Below are positions 45,739 to 54,709 of a stretch of DNA of 64,000 bases, piece by piece. The first letter of the stretch is position 1; every line of letters begins with the position of its first letter. The stretch comes from CAYNFR01 sp964396595 (lineage in GTDB: Bacteria; Bacteroidota; Bacteroidia; Chitinophagales; Saprospiraceae): positions 1 through 64,000 of the forward strand of contig CAYNFR010000004.1 of the NCBI GenBank assembly GCA_964396595.1, read 5' to 3'. The notes beneath the pieces were generated by a model, which saw only the letters and a program-made list of their open reading frames with translations, made no database searches and had not been told where the DNA came from. A program made the translations under genes and the position numbers.

Positions 45739-46776
45739 CTATAGAACAGAAGAAAATTGAGATAAAAACCTGACATCGTTTTCAAATAACTGCCGAATAT
45801 CCCCGATTTTATATTGCAGCATGGCTTGTCGCTCCAGCCCCATACCAAAGGCAAATCCACTGTATTCCTCTGGATCTATGCCACAATTAATCAACACTTG
45901 CGGATCTACCATCCCACAACCCATTATCTCTAGCCAGCCCGTTCCTTTAGTGATGCGATAGTCCCGCTCACTATTCAATCCCCAATAAACATCCATTTCT
46001 GCACTCGGTTCGGTAAAGGGAAAGTAACTCGGTCGGAGTCTGACTTTCACATCTTGACCGTACATCTCTTGGGCATAATACATCAAGGTCTTTTTCATAT
46101 CCGCAAATGATACCGCTTTGTCAACATACAATCCCTCCACTTGGTGAAACTGGCAGTGAGAGCGAGCAGAGATCGTTTCGTTTCTGTACACGCGCCCGGG
46201 AGCGACAATTCTAATCGGTGGTTTTTGAGTCGTCATGACTCTTGCTTGTACTGAAGAAGTATGCGTCCGCAAGAGATATGTATTGCTATCTTTCAGATAG
46301 AAAGTATCTTGCATGTCCCTGGCAGGATGGTGCTCTGGCGTATTCATAGCCGTAAAATTGTACCAATCATCCTCTATTTCTCGTTCCTCCGCCACGGTAA
46401 AACCTATCTTTGTGAAAATACTAACGATTTTCTTCAACACTAAAGAAACGGGATGTCTTGCCCCTAATCGCAAAGGCAAGGTCGGTGCAGTCAAATCAAG
46501 ATTACGATCTTTGCCCGTGGATGTGTCCCTTGCTAAATTTTCTTTGACTGTGTCAAAGGTATGCTGTGCTAAATTCTTTAGCTCGTTCATGCGTGCACCG
46601 AATGTTTTCTTGGCTTCAGCATCTAGATCTTTCATCAAGCCGAATAAATCCTTGAGCACATTTTTTGTACCTAAGAATTCAATTCTAAAAGCCTCAAGCT
46701 CTTGCACATTTTGTGGTTGACTTTCGTCTATCCTACGCTTCAAGGCGTCTATTTGTTCAAATGCACGATTCTCCAT
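45739..46776 (-). CDS. pheS: Phenylalanyl-tRNA synthetase alpha subunit
   Basis: About 345 residues, class II synthetase alpha chain. It has an N-terminal coiled coil, then the motif 2 segment RVYRNETISARSHCQFHQVEGL and motif 3 FGMGLERQAML. It pairs with PheT (not in this window) as an alpha2beta2 enzyme. The ATG at 46776 is chosen because the longer frame would start with a TTG (46797) that lies inside an exact TACCTTTG promoter box. Confidence 0.96.
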   Translation of the reverse strand: MENRAFEQIDALKRRIDESQPQNVQELEAFRIEFLGTKNVLKDLFGLMKDLDAEAKKTFGARMNELKNLAQHTFDTVKENLARDTSTGKDRNLDLTAPTLPLRLGARHPVSLVLKKIVSIFTKIGFTVAEEREIEDDWYNFTAMNTPEHHPARDMQDTFYLKDSNTYLLRTHTSSVQARVMTTQKPPIRIVAPGRVYRNETISARSHCQFHQVEGLYVDKAVSFADMKKTLMYYAQEMYGQDVKVRLRPSYFPFTEPSAEMDVYWGLNSERDYRITKGTGWLEIMGCGMVDPQVLINCGIDPEEYSGFAFGMGLERQAMLQYKIGDIRQLFENDVRFLSQFSSVL

Positions 46777-46794
46777 GATAACAAAGTGAGGGCG

Positions 46795-46802
46795 CAAAGG
46801 TA
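46795..46802 (-). promoter_or_regulatory. -7 promoter box of the pheS-hisS-gatA operon
   Basis: Minus-strand exact TACCTTTG, 18 bases before the pheS ATG at 46776. Confidence 0.6.
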
Positions 46803-46835
46803 GTGATTAGTACTAATTAAGGTAAAATGAATACC

Positions 46836-47672
46836 CTAGACATAGCGATAAAACCTCCTCAACAATGGGTGCAATGGCTTTAAAACCGGAAAGCGAAACG
46901 CCACCTTGTAAAATATCATCTTTAATCGCAGTAATCTCTGCAATTCAGGCCGATCTCTTCTTACCCTAAATCGATCTACCCACTTCTTGTAAAACATATA
47001 GGAGGCCAAATTTTGCTCTCGAAAATTTACGGGTTTATAAACCCATCTGACGGACACTGGTTGCGTAATTTTTCCGCACATCAATCTAGCACTTTCCGCT
47101 ACTCGCCAGATCCAATCTGTATCTTCTCCTCGCGTCAAGGCTGTGTCAAATAGACCTACTTCCAATGCAACATCCCGCTTTACCGTAAAACTATTGAGCG
47201 AAAATCGTTCACCATCGTGCAGTATCAGATGCCCCAGCAATTCCTCAGGAACAACTCCCCTCTTGACGGCTGTAAATTTTTCTTGAAAAAAAGCCATAGC
47301 TTCCTTGTGCTCATACGCCGTCATCATGCCATAATAAAAACCATCTGCCCCAGCGCTCGCTAGCTCATCAAAATCATCAAATCTATTGGGCAAATAATAA
47401 TCATCAGCATCTAAGAATGCAAGCCAATAACCAGAAGCATGTGTTAAAGCAGTATTACGTGCAGCACTACGACCGAGATTGTTCGAATGCCGCAGTAATC
47501 TGATCCGGTCGTCTATAGCGGCATATCTCTCTGCGACATTTCCTGATTGATCGTTACTTCCATCATCTACAAGGATGATTTCTCGTACATCATGGCCGAT
47601 GACTGACACGATGCATCGAGCCAGATATTTGTCAACATTGTAGAATGGTATTAATACACTGATATCTTTCAT
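46836..47672 (-). CDS. GT2-family glycosyltransferase
   Basis: A 278-residue GT-A fold glycosyltransferase of family GT2. It has the N-terminal SVLIPFYNVDKYLARCI strand, ILVDDGSNDQSG (nucleotide-binding Asp), the RSAARNTALTHASG segment and the metal-binding FLDADDYY. The later TRGEDTDWIWR segment supplies the catalytic-loop acid. It is cytoplasmic and adds a sugar to a cell-surface polysaccharide or lipid; the substrate is unknown. It sits alone between pheS and dcd, behind a perfect palindrome at 47701-47718. Confidence 0.9.
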   Translation of the reverse strand: MKDISVLIPFYNVDKYLARCIVSVIGHDVREIILVDDGSNDQSGNVAERYAAIDDRIRLLRHSNNLGRSAARNTALTHASGYWLAFLDADDYYLPNRFDDFDELASAGADGFYYGMMTAYEHKEAMAFFQEKFTAVKRGVVPEELLGHLILHDGERFSLNSFTVKRDVALEVGLFDTALTRGEDTDWIWRVAESARLMCGKITQPVSVRWVYKPVNFREQNLASYMFYKKWVDRFRVRRDRPELQRLLRLKMIFYKVAFRFPVLKPLHPLLRRFYRYV

Positions 47673-47700
47673 TTGAAATCAGCAAAGGGTATGGAGACAC

Positions 47701-47718
47701 ATTGGGCGATCGCCCAAT
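47701..47718. promoter_or_regulatory. Perfect 18-base palindrome, possible operator
   Basis: ATTGGGCGATCGCCCAAT reads the same on both strands and contains GCGATCGC. It is 29 bases upstream of the GT2 ATG and 20 bases past the dcd stop. There is no T tract on the minus strand, so a protein-binding site or a weak hairpin is likelier than a terminator. Confidence 0.45.
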
Positions 47719-47737
47719 ATTTTAAAAATCTTTGTCA

Positions 47738-48274
47738 TCAGAATTGATTGCGCCACATCATAGACTCTACCGGCCTTGTAGTCCGCTGGTTATATTTTGC
47801 ATTTGCCTTACGGTTGTAATAATTGATAATATCCCCATCGACCTTAAAATAGATCAACTGACCTATAGGCATCCCGGAATAAACCCTTACAGGTTGGACA
47901 CAGGATATCTCCAATGTCCAGGTATTACAGAACCCTACATCACCTTTGCCCGCGGTAGCGTGAATATCAATGCCTAATCGGCCAATACTTGACTTGCCTT
48001 CCAGAAAAGGTACAGCGTGATGTGTCTCTGTATATTCTTCAGTGACACCCAGATAAAGCGTACCCGGTTGTAATACGAAGCCGTCCTCACCGATTTCAAT
48101 ATATTTGATCTGATTATGTTTTTTGGCATCCAGTTCGTGATCAATATATACGGCCAATGTCTTGCTTAGATGGACATCATAAGAATTAGTGCCCAGGCAT
48201 TCTCGTCTGAAGGGTTCGATGATTATATCACCGCTTTCAATGCCTTCGAGTATCTTAGCGTCAGTAAGAATCAT
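47738..48274 (-). CDS. dcd: dCTP deaminase
   Basis: About 178 residues. It deaminates dCTP to dUTP in the pathway to dTMP. It has GTNSYDVHLSKTL near the start, the EGKSSIGRLGI active-site motif and the IYFKVDGDI strand typical of the trimeric dUTPase/dCTP deaminase fold. The ATG at 48274 (MILTDAKIL) is the family's usual N-terminus; the frame opens upstream at 48301. Confidence 0.93.
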   Translation of the reverse strand: MILTDAKILEGIESGDIIIEPFRRECLGTNSYDVHLSKTLAVYIDHELDAKKHNQIKYIEIGEDGFVLQPGTLYLGVTEEYTETHHAVPFLEGKSSIGRLGIDIHATAGKGDVGFCNTWTLEISCVQPVRVYSGMPIGQLIYFKVDGDIINYYNRKANAKYNQRTTRPVESMMWRNQF

Positions 48275-48377
48275 AGCTTTATTTTCGGCAAAATAAAGCA
48301 ATCTATCACAGCTATGAAGACTAAAGAATTCTGCATTATAAAAATTATACCATTTTTAGTCTCTCAATCTAGGGCTT

Positions 48378-49019
48378 ATGGCATTGGTGATTAAGGAGAA
48401 AACGGCACTATTCGATGCGACTTTATGGCGTATGGACGAGCGTATCGATACCTTGATTAATGATGCGAACATCCCACCGGATCAAGTTCAGATGATTAGC
48501 TCATGGACCAAAGTGCGTCAACAAGAATGGCTTACCTCACGTTATTTATTACAGAAATGTTATGACATTCAAGCCTCAGAAATACTTATCTCTCCTGCCG
48601 GCAAACCCCATCTGATTGATAACACCAGGTATCTATCCATTTCACACACCACCGATTATGTTTATGTCGCAATAGCTGATATCCCCATCGGTATTGACTT
48701 GCAAAGGCGGCGGTTGGATATTTCGAGGATAGCGCCAAAATTCTGTTCAAATGATGAACTCAGTCAGTTGCCTAAGCATCTGTCACTGCTCACTAAATAT
48801 CATTTAATCTGGTCTGCCAAAGAGTCTCTGTTTAAGGCTTATGGCCTCGGAGAGGTGGACTTTCTCCGACATTTGCAATTTGGTCCATTTGAAATGGAAG
48901 GACTTAATACGTATACAGGGAAATGTAATCTTTGTAAACCGAACATTTCTCATCAATATCAGGTCAATTTGACGCATCATGGCCTCTTGTTCAAAGCTGT
49001 TGCGATACAGTCGGATTGA
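48378..49019 (+). CDS. 4'-phosphopantetheinyl transferase superfamily protein
   Basis: A 213-residue Sfp/AcpT-like enzyme, expected to attach the phosphopantetheine arm of CoA to carrier-protein serines. It has LSISHTTDYV, the metal-binding IGIDLQ motif and the WSAKESLFKAYG helix, the two diagnostic motifs. The carrier substrate cannot be told; fatty-acid ACP or another carrier is possible. Its last 29 bases overlap the convergent mobA-like gene. Confidence 0.88.
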   Translation: MALVIKEKTALFDATLWRMDERIDTLINDANIPPDQVQMISSWTKVRQQEWLTSRYLLQKCYDIQASEILISPAGKPHLIDNTRYLSISHTTDYVYVAIADIPIGIDLQRRRLDISRIAPKFCSNDELSQLPKHLSLLTKYHLIWSAKESLFKAYGLGEVDFLRHLQFGPFEMEGLNTYTGKCNLCKPNISHQYQVNLTHHGLLFKAVAIQSD

Positions 49020-50124
49020 TTATTTTTATAGCTCTGTCTTTTTCTTCAGGTGTATTTACATTCATCAGCTTTCTGTCAAGTAGAGGGTCGTCAATCATCT
49101 CTATATTGCTGTTAATGAGCACTTTGCGTGGACACGAATAACCCAATGTCATAAAATATAACAACCGATGATACATTATCGGCTCCCAGAGTGCTATCAT
49201 CGGCTCAGGAAAGCTTGTTTCTCTATTGTAAAAACAAGTGGCGGCTTTATAAACATTTCTTCGTGCGATCAATGATTCAAGTAAAGTAATATCGACAAGC
49301 GGCAAGTCACATGCCACTGACAGCCAGCATACATCAGGCGCTCGCTGAAAAGCGGTTAATAAAGCGCCCATAGGGCCAAGTCCAATGAATCGATCATCAA
49401 GTTCGTTAGGCAATGATGAGCTATCTCTGCGTGAGATAAAATATTCCATTCCTAATTTGTCAAATAGTGAACCGAGATAACGCAGCTGATCTACACCATG
49501 ATAATTGAGCTTCGATTTATCTGTGCCCATTCTTAGGCTTTGGCCTCCGGCCAAAATCAAACCCTTTACCTCTGGAATATGTGCATGATGCCAGTTTACA
49601 AACCATTGTCCTATCCGTTCTCTTTCTGAAATACGGAAGACAGGTACGTGACTCAGATCATTAGCTTGTATAAGAAAATCGAAGGGCTCATCTGCACCTT
49701 CAGCCAACACGATAGCCACTATATTGGAAAGTTGACCCAGTCTTTTGAATAATGAATCGCGCTTTTTCGGATGTATGATAACGAGTTGCTCTGCCGCTTC
49801 AAAATGATTAGCATTTACAATGACACCGTTAACATGCCTGAAGTCGCCATAATGATCGCAAGAGAGTCTGACTACGGTATCCTCCTGAACGAAATGAGTG
49901 CCATGATCAACCCAACTCACACTAAACTCACCGGGCTGTGCTGCAGCATGTGACGCATCTATATAGGCTATCTGCACTTGAGGACTGACCGATTCTTTCA
50001 GCTCTACTGCCAGCGATAAGATCATGTCGCATGGTGCTCCGACGATGCCCAGCTCTACCCGATGAAACTTACCGAGCCGAGGTTTAGTGATGGGAGGGTG
50101 TTTTACATGCGTATTCATGGTCAT
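48991..50124 (-). CDS. mobA: MobA-like molybdenum cofactor guanylyltransferase with N-terminal extension
   Basis: A 377-residue protein. The C-terminal part (about residues 185-365) is MobA: GLILAGGQSLRMGTDKSKL (nucleotide binding), GPMGALLTAF, SVACDLPLVD and NVNTPEE. It links GMP to molybdopterin to make the guanine dinucleotide cofactor. The first 180 or so residues resemble a MobB-like P-loop fold (VELGIVGAP, then VLAEGADEPF in place of the family's VEGFK), but the Walker A glycine-lysine motif is missing, so that half cannot bind GTP in the usual way. The gene starts directly after moaC and overlaps the convergent phosphopantetheinyl transferase gene. Confidence 0.85.
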   Translation of the reverse strand: MTMNTHVKHPPITKPRLGKFHRVELGIVGAPCDMILSLAVELKESVSPQVQIAYIDASHAAAQPGEFSVSWVDHGTHFVQEDTVVRLSCDHYGDFRHVNGVIVNANHFEAAEQLVIIHPKKRDSLFKRLGQLSNIVAIVLAEGADEPFDFLIQANDLSHVPVFRISERERIGQWFVNWHHAHIPEVKGLILAGGQSLRMGTDKSKLNYHGVDQLRYLGSLFDKLGMEYFISRRDSSSLPNELDDRFIGLGPMGALLTAFQRAPDVCWLSVACDLPLVDITLLESLIARRNVYKAATCFYNRETSFPEPMIALWEPIMYHRLLYFMTLGYSCPRKVLINSNIEMIDDPLLDRKLMNVNTPEEKDRAIKIINPTVSQQL

Positions 50125-50619
50125 TTATTTGTCGGCATTAAAATCGCTTTTACCGCCTGTTTTTGTTAAGAGTCTTGTGCGTACGATCTCTATTTCATGC
50201 GACATGGCCTTGCACATATCGTAAATCGTCAACGCCGCTATGGACACACCTGTCAGCGCTTCCATTTCGACACCCGTTTTGCCTTGTACTGAGACTGTAC
50301 ATGTCACTAACACATGTTCATCATCATAAATTGATATATCAACATCAATCTTGTTAATGGATAGTGGATGACACAATGGAATCAAATCACTCGTCCGCTT
50401 AGCCGCCATTATACCGGATATCTGAGCTGTCTGAAAAACAGAACCCTTTTTAGTCAGAATTTCCCCATGATCTATTGCTTTCATTATCTCACTCCCGAGA
50501 AATACCAAGCATTCTGCCACCGCCCTCCTATCTGTTGTAACTTTATCACCGATATCTACCATGACCATTCGTCCGTCGGAATCCACATGGGATAGTTGCT
50601 TTTTATTAATCTTATCCAT
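50125..50619 (-). CDS. moaC: Cyclic pyranopterin monophosphate synthase
   Basis: A 164-residue enzyme of molybdenum cofactor synthesis, forming cPMP from the MoaA product. It has the conserved KRTSDLIPLCHPL, TGVEMEALTGVSIAALTIYDMCKA and C-terminal KTGGKS motifs at the expected places. It is followed without a gap by the mobA-like gene. MoaA, MoaE and MoeA are not in this window. Confidence 0.95.
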   Translation of the reverse strand: MDKINKKQLSHVDSDGRMVMVDIGDKVTTDRRAVAECLVFLGSEIMKAIDHGEILTKKGSVFQTAQISGIMAAKRTSDLIPLCHPLSINKIDVDISIYDDEHVLVTCTVSVQGKTGVEMEALTGVSIAALTIYDMCKAMSHEIEIVRTRLLTKTGGKSDFNADK

Positions 50620-50832
50620 TTAATCCTTGATTATTTGATATGTCAACATTAAGCGTTAAATTGATATAATAACGTATGATTACTTTCACAACCAGAATTT
50701 TATTTGTGACACCAGGTGAACTTCCTTATTTAACATTGTCGCCTTGTTTCTTGATAAGAAAGGTGCCCTAGTTGAAGCATTTGCGCTTATAAATGTACGT
50801 TTATCAATGGAATTTATTTGATTCAATCTCTC

Positions 50833-50864
50833 TTGACAACTCTGGTGAGAATAGAATAGCTTTG
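50833..50864 (+). promoter_or_regulatory. Promoter of the FKBP lipoprotein gene
   Basis: TTG (50833-50835), 21 bases, then an exact TAGCTTTG (50857-50864). The ATG at 50914 would follow a leader of about 43 bases. Confidence 0.65.
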
Positions 50865-50913
50865 TAAACTAAATTATACTTGCGTTTACGTCTAATAGTT
50901 TAAACTGTTTTAA

Positions 50914-51363
50914 ATGTTATATCGGATACTATTTTTTTCTCTGTTTGTCATATCACTTACTAATTGCAGTCAAGAAGAAGAGCCTGAATTATCCGAAGAG
51001 GAACAAATGCAAGGCTTCATATCGGCGACTAATAGCGTGATGGAAAAAACCGCATCGGGCATGTATTATGTCATTACTAAGCAAGGTTCTGCCCCTTTTG
51101 CTAGTGCCAATAGCACAATTACAGTGAGGTATAGGGGATTTTTTCTTGATGGACGCGTATTTGACAGTAGTGGCGGCAATGCGCGCACCTTTGAATTAGC
51201 TGGTTTGATCAGAGGCTGGGAAGAATTTATCCCGCTGCTGGGCACCGGGGGTGAAGGTACTATATTATTGCCCTCAAGTTTAGCCTATGGCTCACGCGGA
51301 AGCGGAAGTATTCCTCCTAATACACCTATAGGCTTTGAAATTGAGCTGATCGAAGTACGATAG
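50914..51363 (+). CDS. FKBP-type peptidyl-prolyl isomerase, lipoprotein
   Basis: A 149-residue lipoprotein with a lipobox at Cys18 (ISLTNC). Residues about 60-149 form one FKBP domain: ITVRYRGFFLDGRVFDSS, IRGWEEFIPLLGTGGEGTILLPSSLAYG and a final IGFEIELIEV strand. It probably speeds folding of proteins in the periplasm or at the outer membrane. It is short, with only a 40-residue acidic linker before the FKBP domain, and is monocistronic. Confidence 0.92.
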   Translation: MLYRILFFSLFVISLTNCSQEEEPELSEEEQMQGFISATNSVMEKTASGMYYVITKQGSAPFASANSTITVRYRGFFLDGRVFDSSGGNARTFELAGLIRGWEEFIPLLGTGGEGTILLPSSLAYGSRGSGSIPPNTPIGFEIELIEVR

Positions 51364-51420
51364 CTTCTGCTACACGCAGACGGTCTCCCTCCACCTACGA
51401 TATGAATAGTGCAAGGTGAC

Positions 51421-51720
51421 TGGGGTCACTTCATAGTGCTGAACTGTTTCAGTAGCGAGTAGAAATCCACTTGGCGAGTTCAATCCCCCGCCTCCAGCAC
51501 CCTCTTTCCAATGGGTGAAGCGCGTCAAGTGAAGTGACTAACGTCTCTTCATAGTGCTGAACTGCGGAATCCCTTCAGCAGCGTGTATGAAATAAGGATG
51601 AACAACGAACCTCCGTATTTTAACACCCTGTGGAAGTAACCTGGGATTACCTCAGCAGCGAGCAAGAACCCATCTAGGAGGATCAATCCCCCGCCTCCGG
51701 CACCCCCTTTCCAAGGGGGA
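51421..51720. repeat. Degenerate intergenic direct-repeat tract with GC-rich hairpin
   Basis: Two diverged repeat units. CTTCATAGTGCTGAACTG occurs exactly at 51429-51446 and 51547-51564. The block beginning CAATCCCCCGCCTCC recurs at 51481-51511 and 51684-51714 with two mismatches. The second unit ends in a perfect CCCCCTT/AAGGGGG hairpin (51703-51719). AGCAGCG-type words recur between. The whole 51364-51893 gap holds no supported gene. Confidence 0.65.
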
Positions 51721-51893
51721 CAGTACCATGGTTGTTTCGTGAAAAACAAACGAATTATAAATCTACATTTCTAGAACAACTTCCCTACTCGCCGCTTCGC
51801 GCCTGCCTGACAATTATTAAGGTTTACTCCCTTGATGGTCGTTTAGACCTTCATCTACTACGTAAAATCGCTCGTGAAAAACACTAATTTCTG

Positions 51894-54134
51894 CTATCCG
51901 AGTAAACTGATTTCTTTTAGGAATGGCTGATGGTATAAGCGTTTGCCTGTAGCCTTGTAAAGCGCATTGGCCAGAGCGCCTATAGCAGGAGGCCCGGACG
52001 GTTCTCCCATTCCTGTAGGATCTATATCACTCTTGACAAAATGAACCTCTATTTTCTTCGGAGCTTCTTGATTTCTGATCATCCGATAGCTGTTGAAGTT
52101 TTTGTGCGCCGGACGACCATCTTTAAATGTCATCTCACTGAACAAGCTATGCCCCATAGCGTCTACGACAGCTCCTTCGGATAGATTCGTGGCGGCGTCG
52201 GGATTTACAACAATCCCGCAATCCACAGCTGTAGTAACCTTCTCTACAACAGCTTGTCCATTCTCTACTTTTACATCGAATACATGCGCCACATAAGAGT
52301 CATGACAGAAGTATGCTGCCACACCTCGGTGTACACCTGCTGTTGGTCTCCCCCAACCGGATTTTTCTCTTACAAGCTTTAATACGCCGGCATAGCGATC
52401 CGCGTCGTAGTCATTTCGTGTACCCACAGGATCGGTCTTACCTCTCTCAAGCAGCTCAATTCTGAAATCGATCGGATCCTTGCCTACATACTCTGCCACT
52501 TCATCCAGAAACGACTGCTCAGCTCCGGCGATAAAATTAGATCTGGGTGCTCTGAATGCCCCGACACTAATATTGGATTGAAGTTCCTTCTCTTCTACCA
52601 GATAATTGTCAACACATCCTGCTGGAAAACGATCAGCCGCAAGTGGACTTTCTGGCACACCTAATCCGATGACATGTAATCCGATTAGTTTTTTATCCGC
52701 ATCAAAAGCTGCTCGATAGGTAGCCGAATAAGCAGGTCTGTACACCCCGTTTGACATGTCATCCTCGCGCGTATAAACCAACTTAATGGGTGTTTTCATT
52801 CGCTGGGAAATAACGGCAGCTTCTATACCAAAATGGCCGTAAAGCCTACGACCAAAGCCGCCTCCCATACGGGTCATTTTAACTTCTATATTTTCTAGTG
52901 GGATCCCTAATCGTGAAGAAATAGATTTCTCCATGAATTCCGGAGTCTGAATCGGCCCTACCAATATTGCCTTATCCTCAGTAACATTGGCGAAGAAGTT
53001 CATCGGCTCTAAGGTGTTGTGCGCCAAGAATGGACAGGTATAAGTTCTTTCTAAAACAAAATCAGCTATTGCAAATGCCTTTGATGGGTCACCATCTTTA
53101 CGCACTTGCTTTAATGTATCATGTAATGCCTTTGCTAAATTCTCCTTATGCGTTTCCGTATTTTCTAATCCCGTGGGCGTCTCAATAACAATCGTTCCAC
53201 CAAACATTGGCCGCTCTTCTCTAGTAGTTTGAATTTCTTGCCACTCCGCATTAACCGCTTTTTTCGCAGAAAAGATTTGCCAAGTGGATTCGCCGACGAT
53301 AGCAATTAATTCAGTAAACGCTGCGACATCAGACCATTGCCGATCTGTATCGGATGTGTAGGATTCAAATACAAAGGCATCCTTAATGCCCGGCATAGAT
53401 TTTACGGCTGATAGATCTACATCCTTTAGCTTCAATCCAAATGCCGGTGGCTGTACTACTGTGGCATAAAGCATCCCTTCTTCTTTATAATCCAGACCAA
53501 ATAGGGAATCTCCTTTGACTATTTTTTTGCCATCGACATTTTTTCGTGATGTGCCTATTATGCTGAAGTCCTTGACTTCTTTCAGTTGCACTTCTGATGG
53601 CACTTCCAGCTGTGAAGCGGCTGACGCCACCTCCCCAAAACCCATGGTTTTACCCGAAGGGCTATGCTTGATAATACCATTTTCGACTGTCAATTCATCA
53701 ATAGACACACCCCAATTTTCAGCTGCCGCTTGTTTTAATAAGTGCTTAGCTGTAGCACCTGCCATTCTGAGGCTTTTCCATGAAGAACTGATTGATCGGC
53801 TACCACCGGCAAGCTGCCACGAATACAAACTGGTATTCAGGTCTGCTTGCTCCACGATTACATTCTTCCAGTCAACATCAAGCTCTTCTGCTACGATCAT
53901 CGGCATGGATGTTTTCACATTTTGCCCGATCTCGGGATTGGGTGAAAGAATGGTTACTACACCGTTATCACCTATTCGTAGATATCCATTAAAGTCATAC
54001 CAATTGTCAGGCATGACAATACCTTCTGGCGTATTGGGCTTACAGCCCGCAAACCATGAAAAGCTAAGGAGCAATCCACCACCTGTTGCGGTACTAGTTT
54101 TTATAAATGATCTACGACCGAGAGTTGTCTTCAT
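51894..54134 (-). CDS. IorB-like molybdopterin-binding hydroxylase large subunit
   Basis: About 746 residues of the xanthine dehydrogenase family, resembling isoquinoline 1-oxidoreductase beta subunits (IorB). The N-terminus is a twin-arginine signal (GRRSFIKTS) followed by a hydrophobic stretch and a Cys in a lipobox-like WFAGC, so it may be a Tat-exported lipoprotein. Typical molybdopterin-binding segments are present: RMGGGFGRRLYGHFG, LEPMNFFANV and a late GEPSGPPAIGALANALY. It hydroxylates N-heterocycles or aldehydes; the substrate is unknown. The small subunit gene ends 35 bases upstream. Met1 at 54143 is an alternative start. Confidence 0.9.
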   Translation of the reverse strand: MKTTLGRRSFIKTSTATGGGLLLSFSWFAGCKPNTPEGIVMPDNWYDFNGYLRIGDNGVVTILSPNPEIGQNVKTSMPMIVAEELDVDWKNVIVEQADLNTSLYSWQLAGGSRSISSSWKSLRMAGATAKHLLKQAAAENWGVSIDELTVENGIIKHSPSGKTMGFGEVASAASQLEVPSEVQLKEVKDFSIIGTSRKNVDGKKIVKGDSLFGLDYKEEGMLYATVVQPPAFGLKLKDVDLSAVKSMPGIKDAFVFESYTSDTDRQWSDVAAFTELIAIVGESTWQIFSAKKAVNAEWQEIQTTREERPMFGGTIVIETPTGLENTETHKENLAKALHDTLKQVRKDGDPSKAFAIADFVLERTYTCPFLAHNTLEPMNFFANVTEDKAILVGPIQTPEFMEKSISSRLGIPLENIEVKMTRMGGGFGRRLYGHFGIEAAVISQRMKTPIKLVYTREDDMSNGVYRPAYSATYRAAFDADKKLIGLHVIGLGVPESPLAADRFPAGCVDNYLVEEKELQSNISVGAFRAPRSNFIAGAEQSFLDEVAEYVGKDPIDFRIELLERGKTDPVGTRNDYDADRYAGVLKLVREKSGWGRPTAGVHRGVAAYFCHDSYVAHVFDVKVENGQAVVEKVTTAVDCGIVVNPDAATNLSEGAVVDAMGHSLFSEMTFKDGRPAHKNFNSYRMIRNQEAPKKIEVHFVKSDIDPTGMGEPSGPPAIGALANALYKATGKRLYHQPFLKEISLLG

Positions 54135-54169
54135 TAATGTCATGATAAAGGCCTTTTTGGTTTATGAAA

Positions 54170-54631
54170 TTATTTCATCATTTTGGCGGTGGATTGAATT
54201 GCCTGATTGATTCTTGTGTAAGTGCCACATCTACAGATGTTGCCATTCATGGCTGTCTCAATTTCAGCGAGACTGGGGTTTTTGTTTTCACTTAACAATG
54301 CTGCCGCTGACATGATCTGACCAGCCTGGCAATAACCACATTGTGGGACATCATGCTCTATCCATGCTTTCTGTAATGGATGACTTCCATCATGACTGAG
54401 ACCTTCAATTGTCTTTACTTTTTTATCACCGATAGCAGAAATCGGCAGTGAGCATGAGCGGGTAGCGACGCCATTAACATGAACAGTACAAGCTCCACAT
54501 GCAGCCACGCCACATCCGTATTTAGTGCCTACCAGATCCAGATTATCTCTTAAAACCCACAACAATGGTGTCGAAGGATCGACATCTACAGTACGAGAAG
54601 ATCCATTGACTTGGATAGTGTATTGTGCCAT
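54170..54631 (-). CDS. IorA-like 2Fe-2S subunit
   Basis: A 153-residue small subunit with two 2Fe-2S clusters. The ferredoxin-type cluster uses GCGVAACGACTVHV and the C-terminal one CGYCQAGQIMS with NICRCGTYTRI. It passes electrons from the molybdenum site of the large subunit to an acceptor. There is no signal peptide, so it probably travels across the membrane bound to its Tat-targeted partner, as in related enzymes. No FAD subunit gene is adjacent, which fits the IorAB type rather than the three-subunit xanthine dehydrogenase. Confidence 0.93.
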   Translation of the reverse strand: MAQYTIQVNGSSRTVDVDPSTPLLWVLRDNLDLVGTKYGCGVAACGACTVHVNGVATRSCSLPISAIGDKKVKTIEGLSHDGSHPLQKAWIEHDVPQCGYCQAGQIMSAAALLSENKNPSLAEIETAMNGNICRCGTYTRINQAIQSTAKMMK

Positions 54632-54709
54632 ACTTTTAGAATTTCGTTAAATATAACCATTTTATACGAAATACGAATCAAGAAAAGCTCATTTATGCAA
54701 AAAAGCTTA

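Noticed and set aside
51549..51749. 66-residue minus-strand ORF rich in Gly and Trp
   Set aside because: It is the translation of the intergenic repeat tract (CCCCCTTTCC-type hairpin), not a gene.
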